A program made the position numbers and the translations under genes. From an uncultured Schlesneria sp. (GTDB lineage Bacteria; Planctomycetota; Planctomycetia; Planctomycetales; Planctomycetaceae): 64,000 bases of DNA. How positions within the stretch are numbered: position 1 is the first letter of the stretch; the number at the start of each line of letters is the position of its first letter. This document shows, piece by piece, positions 9,298-17,504 of the stretch. The notes under the pieces are model-generated. The model saw only the letters and a program-made list of their open reading frames with translations, was not told where the DNA came from and searched no databases. The DNA lies in contig CAIVEI010000108.1 in assembly GCA_903904835.1 (NCBI GenBank), forward strand, positions 1 through 64,000, given 5' to 3'.

Positions 9298-10677
9298 TTA
9301 CAGCAATTCTTGAATCACTGAACCAGGCTCCAAGGCCGAAGTCGGACGCCCACTATGATTCAGGAAACTAATCTGTGGATCAACCCCAAGCACGTGGAAC
9401 ATCGTATGATGAATATCCGCAGGAGTGACAGGACGATCTTGAGGAACTTCGCCTAACCTGTTTGTGGAACCAACAATACGCCCACCTTGCACGCCGCCGC
9501 CGCCCATCAGGCAGAACATGGCATTCCCCCAGTGATCGCGACCAGGAGTTCCCATGCTAAGCGGCGGACCACCGTTGCCCCCGTTATTCATGCGAGGCGT
9601 TCGGCTGAACTCGCCACACAGCATCACTAAAGTGTTATCAAGCAGACCACGCTGCGCTAAATCGTCAAACAACGACGAAACGGCAGCATCCACAATCGGT
9701 AGATAACGTTCCATCCCTGATTTCAAGTCCCAGTGATGATCCCAGCCACCGAAATGAACCGTGACGAACGTCGTACCGGCTTCCACCAGACGCCGAGCTA
9801 ACAAAGTACTCTGACCCCAACTGTGGCGTCCGTATCGATCACGAATTTTCGGATCTTCTAACCCCAAATCGAACGCCGTCCGGGCGGCCTGACCCGTTAC
9901 CAGATCCAATGCCTGACGATCGAATCGATCCATCGAATCGAGCATCCCCTTGTTCTCGACATCACGCCGCAGACGATCAATATGCTTGGCAAGCGCTGCA
10001 CGGTCATCCAACCGATCAACCGTCATCCCCGATGGCATTTGAATATTCTGAACCTTAAACCCAGCAGAGTTCGGGTCACCTTCCGTTTCAAACGGGTTGT
10101 GCGAAGCCCCGATATAATTCGCACCAAAATATCCCGGCCGCAGTCCGATACTCATTCCATACGGCACTGCGACGTATGGTGGCATTCCCGGCTGCCGTGC
10201 ACCTGTCATTTTCGTGGCGATTGACCCAATAAACGGGGATTTTCCCTGCGTGGCAGCTCCGCTGACCCCGCCTCGACCCGTCAACATGAAATGGCCACCC
10301 GTAAAGTGGTCACCTGAGCCGTGATGCAAAGATCGCACGATCGAAAACTTATCGGCACACTTCGCCTGTAACGGAAAAAGTTCACCAATCTCGATCCCGT
10401 CGACATTGGTCCTGATCGGATTCCAGATTCCGCGATACTCGGCCGGCGCCTGAGGTTTCAAGTCATATAAATCAAGGTGACTTGGCCCGCCATCCAGCCA
10501 GATCAAAATCACGCTCGTCTTTTTGCTCGAATGCCCCCGTTCAACAGAAGCTTCTTTGGCTCGCAAAATCTGCGGAATCCCAGCCGACGCCATCCCCGCC
10601 ACTCCGAGTTGAACAAAGCTTCGGCGAGACATCCCGTCACAGTAACGGCGAGTTGATCCGACTTCGATTCGAAACAT
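9298..10677 (-). CDS. DUF1501 family protein with Tat signal
   Basis: A 459-residue member of the DUF1501 family (alkaline-phosphatase-like/sulfatase-related fold), abundant in planctomycetes and of unproven activity. Near the N-terminus a twin-arginine signal (SRRSFVQLGVAGMASAG) indicates folded export. Family patches follow: WLDGGPSHLDLYD, HHGSGDHFTGGHFMLTGRGG, HFGGWDHHWD and CGEFSRTPRMN. I place the start at the ATG at 10677, which has GAAAGG upstream and leaves a normal leader; the frame is open to 10785 with no export logic. It is divergent from the thioredoxin-like gene. Confidence 0.9.
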   Translation of the reverse strand: MFRIEVGSTRRYCDGMSRRSFVQLGVAGMASAGIPQILRAKEASVERGHSSKKTSVILIWLDGGPSHLDLYDLKPQAPAEYRGIWNPIRTNVDGIEIGELFPLQAKCADKFSIVRSLHHGSGDHFTGGHFMLTGRGGVSGAATQGKSPFIGSIATKMTGARQPGMPPYVAVPYGMSIGLRPGYFGANYIGASHNPFETEGDPNSAGFKVQNIQMPSGMTVDRLDDRAALAKHIDRLRRDVENKGMLDSMDRFDRQALDLVTGQAARTAFDLGLEDPKIRDRYGRHSWGQSTLLARRLVEAGTTFVTVHFGGWDHHWDLKSGMERYLPIVDAAVSSLFDDLAQRGLLDNTLVMLCGEFSRTPRMNNGGNGGPPLSMGTPGRDHWGNAMFCLMGGGGVQGGRIVGSTNRLGEVPQDRPVTPADIHHTMFHVLGVDPQISFLNHSGRPTSALEPGSVIQELL

Positions 10678-10841
10678 AGGCGGGCCTTTCGGGTCAGGCA
10701 GGAGATTCCGGCAGCTAGCCGACGCATCGGCCACCGTTGATACTAATCGACTACCAGACGATTGGTCAAACAAGTTTTGACGCAAGTCGCCCGTTTTTTC
10801 CGAAGGGAAGGTTTGGGAGACGGTCGTTCAGGGTCATTCAA

Positions 10842-10911
10842 AAATGTGACTGATGAGACATATATGACTGATGGGACAACCTGAAAGATATTGGTCCCAT
10901 AAGTCGTATTC
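10842..10911. repeat. palindromic array of degenerate GTCC 9-mers
   Basis: On the minus strand 10877-10842 reads as four 9-mers (GTCCCATCA, GTCATATAT, GTCTCATCA, GTCACATTT). On the plus strand 10894-10911 continues with GTCCCATAA and GTCGTATTC. The inner units face each other, giving an imperfect hairpin ATGGGACAA (10871-10879) / TTGGTCCCAT (10891-10900). The same 9-mer family recurs inside nagA at 50964-50999. Confidence 0.6.
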
Positions 10912-11207
10912 TTTCTGCCCAAAACGCCCTTGACTATTCAGCCATGCACCAACACGCAAGCCGGGCATGCGGATTATACCGGACGACAATGTCCGATTTT
11001 AAGAAAAACGATCAGCGGTGGTGCCAAATCCAAAACAACGGCCAGAATCAGGCCGAATATTTTCAAAGGCGCAGATTCTGCCGAAACGCGTGGTATGCGG
11101 TATGCCTCTACCGAATCCATGCGAGTGGGTTAACTCACGTGACCCTCACTGAACCACCTGATTTCGGTGTGGATCACTGCCACGCCGGCCCGTTGAAGTA
11201 CGTAATT

Positions 11208-11228
11208 TCAGGCGGAAAATCCGCCTGA
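11208..11228 (+). promoter_or_regulatory. perfect hairpin in the leader of the thioredoxin-like gene
   Basis: TCAGGCGGA (11208-11216) and TCCGCCTGA (11220-11228) form a perfect 9-bp stem with a 3-nt loop, 39 bases before the ATG at 11268. It could be a leader structure or an operator; a short T-rich stretch follows but is not a real U-tract. Confidence 0.4.
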
Positions 11229-11267
11229 TTCCATTTTCCTAATCGCATTGAATAGAGGCATTATCGA

Positions 11268-12086
11268 ATGTCGATGAGATCGCCGGTTTATGCAGCCTTG
11301 CTGCTTACTGTCTTGGCTGGAATCACGATTTTTGCGGACGATCAGGGACAAGATCCAATCAAAATTAACGCCCGCAAGATTGTGACGGAAGCGGACGGCA
11401 ATCCGGTCTCAACCGCAAAACAACAAAACTCTGATTCAAAAGGACTTCGGTCACGAGTCCTTTTCATCACGAAACAAGGTTGCGAACGCTGCGAGACCGA
11501 ATTAAATCGCCTTCGCGCCAACGGCGGGGTTTTTGAAAAGCTGCAGTCAACCGGCTGGCGAATTGGTGATGGTCCGAATAACCACATTCAGATCGTTGAC
11601 TATGAAAACATCCCCGAATTGATGCAACTCCTGAAAGCAAAAGAATTTCCCACAGTTGCCTGCATCGTTGACGGTGAAATTGTTCGCTCATTCAAGGACG
11701 GTTGCACCACGCCTCTCGATGTATGGACATTCGGATGGCTGCTGAAAGGGGAAAACGAGCGACCAAAATCCGCGATTTCAGAAGCTGCACGAGTCGAATC
11801 GACAGGAAATTACCGATTGCGAGGTAACCACTGGACCGTGGAAGGCGATCCGAACCCCAGCAAAGAGACGGTCTTAAGACACCTGCGGGGAATCCATGGG
11901 AATTCTTCTGCTGCCTACGGAGCCATCGAAAACTGGTCGACCGAAGAACTTCGCTCACTTCATGACGATATTCACGAACGGGAAGGTGGCGGTGTCGTTG
12001 CGACCTATGGTGGGCCAGCATATGCCCAACCTGCCAACCGAAGCCTGGACGCGTTCAGCGGGAATCGCAAAGTGACAGGACGATGA
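11268..12086 (+). CDS. secreted thioredoxin-like protein
   Basis: A 272-residue protein with a signal peptide (hydrophobic residues 7-22, cleavage near FADD). Residues about 60-155 look like a thioredoxin fold: VLFITKQGCERCETEL carries a CxxC pair (C72, C75), and EFPTVACIVDGE supplies the expected cis-proline strand. CERC is an unusual active-site dipeptide, so it may be a disulfide or metal-handling protein rather than a general reductase. The C-terminal 110 residues (HWTVEGDPNPSKETVLRHLRG onward, ending ATYGGPAYA) match no fold I know. It stands alone, divergent from the DUF1501 gene. Confidence 0.6.
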   Translation: MSMRSPVYAALLLTVLAGITIFADDQGQDPIKINARKIVTEADGNPVSTAKQQNSDSKGLRSRVLFITKQGCERCETELNRLRANGGVFEKLQSTGWRIGDGPNNHIQIVDYENIPELMQLLKAKEFPTVACIVDGEIVRSFKDGCTTPLDVWTFGWLLKGENERPKSAISEAARVESTGNYRLRGNHWTVEGDPNPSKETVLRHLRGIHGNSSAAYGAIENWSTEELRSLHDDIHEREGGGVVATYGGPAYAQPANRSLDAFSGNRKVTGR

Positions 12087-12179
12087 GCAACCTCTCTGAC
12101 AGTCTTAGTAGAGTTTGACCGATTTCTGCGGAAAAAAGGGATCTTCCCAAGATACCAAGACCTCATGAATCGAATCTAC

Positions 12180-12569
12180 TTAGCGACGAGAGGACGTTTT
12201 GAAATGCTTGCTCAGCAATTCAATATTCATTCGGTTCGCTTTCCAGGCGACGTCAAGCATATCACCGAGAACGGGAACAGCTCCTACACTCACATCAACT
12301 GCGACGTTCCAGACCATCCTTGCGATCAACCAGGGAGGAGCCCCAAGCCGCCGTGCCTCGCGAATCAGCCACATGGAAATACCACCACTGATAAGATCGC
12401 CGATACCGGGCACCAGACCGATGATCGCATCGAGACCAAACTCGATATCTGTTCCGGGAATTCGAAACTGACCGTCGAGAAGCTCGGCGATTCTCCGCAG
12501 TTGTTCAATTTTCTGGTGCTTTTCAGGATCGAAAACGAGCTCAGGTTCGATCGGTTCTCCCTTAATCAC
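12180..12569 (-). CDS. DUF4112 family membrane-associated protein
   Basis: A 129-residue DUF4112 protein. The family pattern is clear: LDGQFRIPGTDIEFGLDAI, then LVPGIGDLISGGISMWLI and VGAVPVLGDMLDVAWKANRMN. Two moderately hydrophobic segments (about 50-75 and 90-112) suggest membrane association. The start is GTG at 12569 behind GGAGG. The function of the family is not established. Confidence 0.85.
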   Translation of the reverse strand: MIKGEPIEPELVFDPEKHQKIEQLRRIAELLDGQFRIPGTDIEFGLDAIIGLVPGIGDLISGGISMWLIREARRLGAPPWLIARMVWNVAVDVSVGAVPVLGDMLDVAWKANRMNIELLSKHFKTSSRR

Positions 12570-12831
12570 TTCGCCCCCTCCAAAACTGTCTTATGAATAT
12601 CGAAATTTGAGTGGCTTTCGAGGATACGGCATTTTCATGTGGTCCAGGGCCGCTGTACACGCTCCGATTCTCTCGAACGCGTTGTGCAGAGGTCTTCCCG
12701 CCCCAGCACGAGAGACCGACCGAAGGTTTCCTCTTCCTCTTACTTTCGTGTGAACGTGATTTACCGCACTGCGGATCATGTTTTAGCTTTTAAAAAGCTG
12801 CAATAATTGCGTACGGAAGGCAATCCGATTA

Positions 12832-13716
12832 ATGAAAGCGATTAAAAATGAAAAGGAGATCTTCGGCCGGCCCGTTGAAATGGGTCGGGAGACCCGTGCA
12901 CAAAGGGAAATAGGAAGAAAGATCGCAGAAGATTCAAACCGTGACAAACCAGCGACCTGTTCTACTGCCGAAGAAGTCTGGCGAAGGTATGACGGTATGG
13001 AGGCGCGATTGACCGCTCCCTTGAGCGAACGGATGTTGGATCTCGCAGGAATCGAGGCTGGAATGCGTGTGCTCGACCTGTCCACGGGGCGCGGCGATCC
13101 CGCCATTTGTGCGGCCCACCGTGTGAGAAGATCCGGCTCGGTGTTAGGGGTGGATCTCTCTGAGCGTATGCTCCAAATGGCTCGCGAGCGGGCGACTTGT
13201 GAAGGGATTTCCAACCTTGATCTTCGCACGATGAACGTTGAACTGCTCGACGGTCTCCCGAATGGCTATTTCCACGCGAGTCTCATGCGTTGGGGTTTAA
13301 TGTACCTCGACTGACAGGTTGCGGCGCACATCGCCGTTCGTCGCTCACTGTTACCGGGCGGTGTATTTGTAGCGGCAGTTTGGGCGGAGCCTGAGCGAGT
13401 TCAATACGTCACTCTGCCCAGACGCGTGCTTGGCAGAATGGTGTCGTTACCACCAATCGATATGGATGGTCCAGGTACGTTTCGTTACTCGGACGTCGGT
13501 CGACTGTTAAAAGATTTTGCGGCCTCTGGTTTTGCCATTCGGCAGATAGAGGAAATTGAGGTCGACGTCATGGAAGCAGATTCTGGCGGCGAACTCGTCG
13601 AATGGACTCGCATTTTTGGTCTATCGCGGCTTCTCAAAGCCCATCCCGAAGAGATTCAGCAGGCATGGGAAGCGGAAAGCTCATCGAAGCAGAGGCGCCT
13701 CGTAGAAATGACCTGA
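12832..13716 (+). pseudogene. class I SAM methyltransferase interrupted by an in-frame TGA
   Basis: One continuous reading frame of 295 codons encodes a methyltransferase, except for a TGA at 13312-13314. Before it lie the SAM motif I (VLDLSTGRGDPA, residues 80-91) and the acidic strand-2 region (SVLGVDLSERML). After it, in the same frame, the protein continues with QVAAHIAVRRSLLPGGVFVAAVWAEPERV, the expected post-motif III helix and strand (compare the usual LRPGGR..V). The stop falls exactly where most relatives read LDDPVAAL. A nonsense mutation is the simplest reading; sequencing error or readthrough is possible. There is no clear restart codon with a ribosome binding site before 13426. 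Confidence 0.75.
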
Positions 13717-13820
13717 TTCGCTTAAATGGAACGACTCGAATCGTGGTGGCGTCAAACGTGAGTTATCTCTATTAAGACGATTGCCCCCTTGAGCCGGAGG
13801 AACATCGAAGTCGCGAAAGA

Positions 13821-14294
13821 TTACTCGGTGCTAGTTAACCTCTTTTGCGCCGACAATATGATTTCGCGAATATATGTCTCCGGTAGCCCCTGCTCGGTTG
13901 CTCCCACGACGATCCTTTGCAGGTATTCGTCGGTTGGTGAAGTCGGAACGCTCGTCACATGATCTGCCAAGGCAATGTAAGTCATGACATCAAGTAGTTC
14001 GCCAGCTTCACTGATGACATTGACCTGTCGCCGTTCGTACCCCGATTCGTACGGATCCATGATCCGCAATGCTTCTGGAGTACAGCGATAGACGACGCCC
14101 AAAACGCTGGACTCTGATGCGGCCTCGATATTCGCATAAACGTTGCTATCTTCGCCTAGCATGTTGAATACCAGGCGATAGCCAGCCAACGACGCGCGTC
14201 GCGGCCAGCCGTCATTCCGATCAACCGGGCCTATGCGCTGGACCATCTGTTGGGTCCAAAGATTGCTGCCATACGCGAAGTAGTAGATCGTCAA
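13821..14294 (-). CDS. gamma-glutamylcyclotransferase-like protein
   Basis: A 157-residue protein of the GGCT/AIG2 fold. The N-terminal YFAYGSN motif (residues 5-11) binds the gamma-glutamyl group, and E83 in MDPYESGYERRQV fits the catalytic glutamate. Family members release 5-oxoproline from gamma-glutamyl amines or peptides. The start is a TTG that overlaps the stop of the upstream transglutaminase-like gene (TTGA at 14294-14291), so the two are translationally coupled. No later start would keep the YGSN motif. Confidence 0.82.
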   Translation of the reverse strand: MTIYYFAYGSNLWTQQMVQRIGPVDRNDGWPRRASLAGYRLVFNMLGEDSNVYANIEAASESSVLGVVYRCTPEALRIMDPYESGYERRQVNVISEAGELLDVMTYIALADHVTSVPTSPTDEYLQRIVVGATEQGLPETYIREIILSAQKRLTSTE

Positions 14295-15133
14295 TTGACT
14301 GCAATTCCCGATGACAGATTGCCTTCAGGAACTTCGTATGTCCAGACTTTGAACGACTTGAGCGTATTTACTCCGAACGTTGTTGTCAGAGCCACATCCG
14401 CTGCATCGCGACCTCGGGCCATGAGAACTCGGCCGATCCGAGGAACATTGTTTCGAGCATCAAACGCGTACCATTGTCCGCCGAGATAGGCTTCGAACCA
14501 TGCGCTGAAATCCATTGCTGCGGCCACAGGTGGAACACCGATATCGCCCAGGTATCCCGTGCAATAACGTGCAGGGATATTGCAATTGCGGCAAAACGTA
14601 ATCGCCAGGTGCATGAAGTCGCGGCAGACTCCGTGTCGCTCGTGATAGACTTCCAAGGCCGTTCGATTGGCTCGGGCCTTCATGTAATCGAAATGAATGT
14701 GCTTGTGAACGAAGTCGCAAATGGCTTGGACTCGCGGCCAGCCCGGTTGACTTTTGCCAAACAACGTCCAGGCAACATCCTTCAGTTCGCTGTCGACTTC
14801 ACAGTATCTACTGGCCAACAAATATTGCAGAACTTCGCATGGGAGGTCTTGAACGGCTTGCTGCGATGCATGGGGGACTCGTAAATCCGGTAGCCCGGAA
14901 TCCGTCACGACAGCATCGTTACGAAAGACAACTCGCCCTGCCGGAACAAAGACACGAGCACATCGGTTGCCGTAAGTGTCAATAAAGTCTGACACGGGAA
15001 CGAATGGCTCGATCTGCAGGTGCTCAGGCTGCCGAATGGTGGGAGAGCGAAGTGGATGCGTGTAAAGCATCAAAATCATGGCCGCAGGTTCGGGTGATTC
15101 GAAGGCAATTTCATAACCGACTCTGATCAACAT
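14291..15133 (-). CDS. transglutaminase-like protein
   Basis: A 280-residue cytosolic protein (no signal peptide) with an N-terminal beta domain and a transglutaminase/papain-like core. C170 in RHGVCRDFMHLAI is the nucleophile and D225 in WYAFDARNN the aspartate. The usual catalytic histidine before AWFEAY is replaced by S210 (MDFSAWFEAY); this may be normal for the subfamily, with another residue serving, but I cannot verify that. Such proteins act as peptidases or amide-bond exchangers. Coupling to the cyclotransferase suggests joint work on gamma-glutamyl or isopeptide products, which is inference. Confidence 0.82.
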   Translation of the reverse strand: MLIRVGYEIAFESPEPAAMILMLYTHPLRSPTIRQPEHLQIEPFVPVSDFIDTYGNRCARVFVPAGRVVFRNDAVVTDSGLPDLRVPHASQQAVQDLPCEVLQYLLASRYCEVDSELKDVAWTLFGKSQPGWPRVQAICDFVHKHIHFDYMKARANRTALEVYHERHGVCRDFMHLAITFCRNCNIPARYCTGYLGDIGVPPVAAAMDFSAWFEAYLGGQWYAFDARNNVPRIGRVLMARGRDAADVALTTTFGVNTLKSFKVWTYEVPEGNLSSGIAVN

Positions 15134-15260
15134 GCTGAATCCGATTTAAGACGGTGGGGTATGAAAGGGCGCTTCCATCCCGGGCGAAATCCTACCACAA
15201 TCATGGCGCCGAAGCGCGAATAATTACGTAAATCTTAAGACGAATTATAGTTTCGAACCG

Positions 15261-15361
15261 GGGCGCCACGGTTTAGGAGTCTTCGACAAGGCCGTGCGAT
15301 TGAACGCAGCGTATCCTACTTTGAACGACCATGTCGAAGACTCCATGATCGTGGCACCCTG
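15261..15361. repeat. long imperfect inverted repeat element
   Basis: A perfect 13-bp inverted repeat, GGAGTCTTCGACA (15276-15288) and TGTCGAAGACTCC (15332-15344), lies inside longer arms that also pair at their ends (GCCACG near 15264 with CGTGGC near 15350). The arms resemble those of the 107-bp elements at 36399 and 52254 (GTGCCAC...GGAGTCTTCG). It lies in the 729-bp gap 15134-15862, which holds no convincing gene. Confidence 0.6.
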
Positions 15362-15786
15362 CTTTTGCGATCCCGAAGAATGGAAATTCCCTGGGTCCTT
15401 CGCGTCGCAACTTTCTTCCCGGTCGAGTGAAATCAGAGATTTTCGTTTCCGGAAAAAGTTGTTGAACGCGTCGAAATAATCGATCCGATTCGCCTTCCTG
15501 AGTGTTAATAGTGGGAACGGCAGAATTTCGTCGCCAAACCTCGATACGCGACACAGATCTTTGAGTTGTACGCTAAACATTTTGTGGTAATTCAAACGAT
15601 TTTTAACCACGAATCTGACGAATCGCAGGAATAAGAAACAGGAGAAGCGAAAAGAATTAAAATTTCTGAGAAATTTCCTGGAAAACTTGTGCTAGCTCGG
15701 CGGTTTTGCCTGTTCGTATGTGACTATTCTTAAATTGACGGGTACGGTTTTATTGAATGACTTTGTGAATTGTCCACAAACCTGAT

Positions 15787-15805
15787 CGTCGGCTGGAAGC
15801 CGACG
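15787..15805 (+). promoter_or_regulatory. perfect hairpin upstream of the YHYH gene
   Basis: CGTCGGCT (15787-15794) and AGCCGACG (15798-15805) form an 8-bp stem with a 3-nt loop, 57 bases before the ATG at 15863. The GGCTGGAAGCC core resembles the dispersed hairpin at 61594, so it may be a repeat fragment rather than a gene-specific signal. Confidence 0.4.
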
Positions 15806-15862
15806 CTACGGCTGCTTGATAATAAACCCAAAGATCGTAATAACCGGTTTCAGGAGAACCTG

Positions 15863-17497
15863 ATGCTCAGAGGCTTGATTTCAATTGTTGCTTCGCTGGC
15901 CTGTTTTTTTGCGGTTTCGTTTGCAACCGCACATCCTGGCCATTCACACGATGAAAATGATGAGCAAATGTTGGATGAGATTGCTGCCAGAAAACTTCCG
16001 GTTCTCTTAGCTCAGTTGTCGTCTGAAAATCGCGGCCAGGATGACGAGAAACGTCCCGAGATTGCCAAGGCGTTTGATGCGTTTTTAAAAACGAAAGCCA
16101 TCCGCACTCGTTGGGACGAAAACTTTTTCTATGTGGAATCGAACGGAATTCCGAGTCATCCCATGATGATCGGCATTACCGCCTGGCAGCAGCAGGTCCC
16201 CCTGCCCCAACCCTATTCGGGCGAAAATGCTTGGCGCATCCCACTTCGCCCGATTCCTGCCAAAAATCCCCTTTCGACCAAGAACCGTTTTCTTCGCGGC
16301 GCGATCGCCTTGGCAGCTAATGGCATCCCGATTTTTAACCCGCTGAACAATCGCGGTGAGGATTCCTACATGATCGGGGAACTCGACGAATTCGGCGGAC
16401 ATTGCGGGCGAGCCGACGATTACCACTACCACGTCGCACCGGTCCATCTGGAAAAAACGATCGGCAAGGGATTGCCCATCGCTTATGCTCTCGATGGTTA
16501 CCCAATCTATGGGTATGAAGAACCAGATGGTTCGAAGGTCGTGGGACTCGACGCCTTCAATGGTCACAAAGACGCAAACGGAAATTACCATTATCACGCG
16601 ACCAAAACTTATCCGTATCTGAACGGAGGTTTCCACGGTGAGGTGATCGAGCGGGGTGGGCAGGTCGATCCACAACCGCGAGCCGAACCGATTCGCCCCG
16701 ATGGCAGGCCTCTGCGCGATGCCAAAATCACCGACTTTGTCGAAACCAAACCGGGCAACTACAAGCTGACGTACGAAGTGCGGGGGAAACGCGGGTCGGT
16801 GAGCTACGTGGTCGCGGATGATGGATCTGCTAAATTTACGTTCGTCGATCCGGCTGGCGGGACAAAGGAAGAAACATATAACCCAAGACGACGTGGGCCG
16901 GGTGGCAATGACCGACGACCACCCCCACCTCCTCCCCGTGCGGATGGCCCACCGCCAAGAGGCGAACAGCCCGGCCCTGCGCGTGATAATGAACGAGGTC
17001 CGAGAAATCCGGGGTCCGGGAATACTGCCAAGCCTCGCAGCAATCTTCCGCAGTTGACGATCAGCAGTTCCGCCCTGGATGCCGACGGAAAAATTTCGGC
17101 CGAATTCACTTGCGACGGAGCGAGCGCCTCACCTCCCGTGGAATGGACAGGGGCACCTGCAGAAACAAAGTGCTTTGCCCTGAGTCTCTGGCATACGGCT
17201 CCTGATATGGAAAAATCTTACTGGGTCATTTATGGCATTCCGGCAAATGTCACAAAGCTGGCCAAGAATGCAAAGTCAACGGGAACGATCGGGCTGAACG
17301 ATAAACGGCGTGCGGCGTATGACCCGATGTGCTCGAAAGGACCTGGAATTAAGACTTATCATATCACTGTCTACGCACTTTCGGCCGAACCGAAACTTTC
17401 GGCGGACCAGGCAACGCGAGCAAATTTGTTGTCGGCAATCAAAGAGATCACGATCGCCGAAGGAACTCTGGATTTTCAATACGAACGAAAGAAATAG
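15863..17497 (+). CDS. exported YHYH-domain / PEBP-domain fusion protein
   Basis: A 544-residue exported protein. The ATG at 15863 has AGGAG six bases upstream and begins a clean signal peptide (LRGLISIVASLACFFAVSFATA), so an upstream TTG in frame is not the start. Two YHYH motifs, near residues 187 (DYHYHVAP) and 242 (NYHYHATK), define the YHYH domain, a suspected metal site. A linker rich in Pro, Arg and Gly (about 340-395) leads to a phosphatidylethanolamine-binding (PEBP/YbhB-like) domain with EFTCDGASASPPVEW and YWVIYGIPANV. The PQQ-propeller gene follows 7 bases later, so the two are probably one operon. Confidence 0.85.
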   Translation: MLRGLISIVASLACFFAVSFATAHPGHSHDENDEQMLDEIAARKLPVLLAQLSSENRGQDDEKRPEIAKAFDAFLKTKAIRTRWDENFFYVESNGIPSHPMMIGITAWQQQVPLPQPYSGENAWRIPLRPIPAKNPLSTKNRFLRGAIALAANGIPIFNPLNNRGEDSYMIGELDEFGGHCGRADDYHYHVAPVHLEKTIGKGLPIAYALDGYPIYGYEEPDGSKVVGLDAFNGHKDANGNYHYHATKTYPYLNGGFHGEVIERGGQVDPQPRAEPIRPDGRPLRDAKITDFVETKPGNYKLTYEVRGKRGSVSYVVADDGSAKFTFVDPAGGTKEETYNPRRRGPGGNDRRPPPPPPRADGPPPRGEQPGPARDNERGPRNPGSGNTAKPRSNLPQLTISSSALDADGKISAEFTCDGASASPPVEWTGAPAETKCFALSLWHTAPDMEKSYWVIYGIPANVTKLAKNAKSTGTIGLNDKRRAAYDPMCSKGPGIKTYHITVYALSAEPKLSADQATRANLLSAIKEITIAEGTLDFQYERKK

Positions 17498-17504
17498 AAT
17501 TTTT

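Larger units (their letters stand above)
10678..11267. other. divergent intergenic region (590 bp)
   Basis: This region separates the DUF1501 gene (minus) from the thioredoxin-like gene (plus). It contains the 9-nt periodic repeat at 10842-10911 and a perfect hairpin at 11208-11228. Short open frames on the plus strand (10930-11228) have no ribosome binding site or recognisable product and are probably chance. Promoters for both flanking genes are expected here, but I could not assign boxes. Confidence 0.5.

Noticed and set aside
13312-13314. TGA as a selenocysteine codon in the methyltransferase
   Set aside because: The position is not a Cys/Sec active-site position in SAM methyltransferases; relatives have Asp/Pro there. 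Nonsense mutation is simpler.
15241-15275. Possible tRNA T-arm (GGTTCGAA on the minus strand)
   Set aside because: No acceptor, D- or anticodon-arm pairing around it; it is part of the repeat region.
15245-15610. 121-codon minus-strand frame
   Set aside because: Its C-terminal third is translated from the inverted repeat at 15261-15361, and no start signal or domain is visible.
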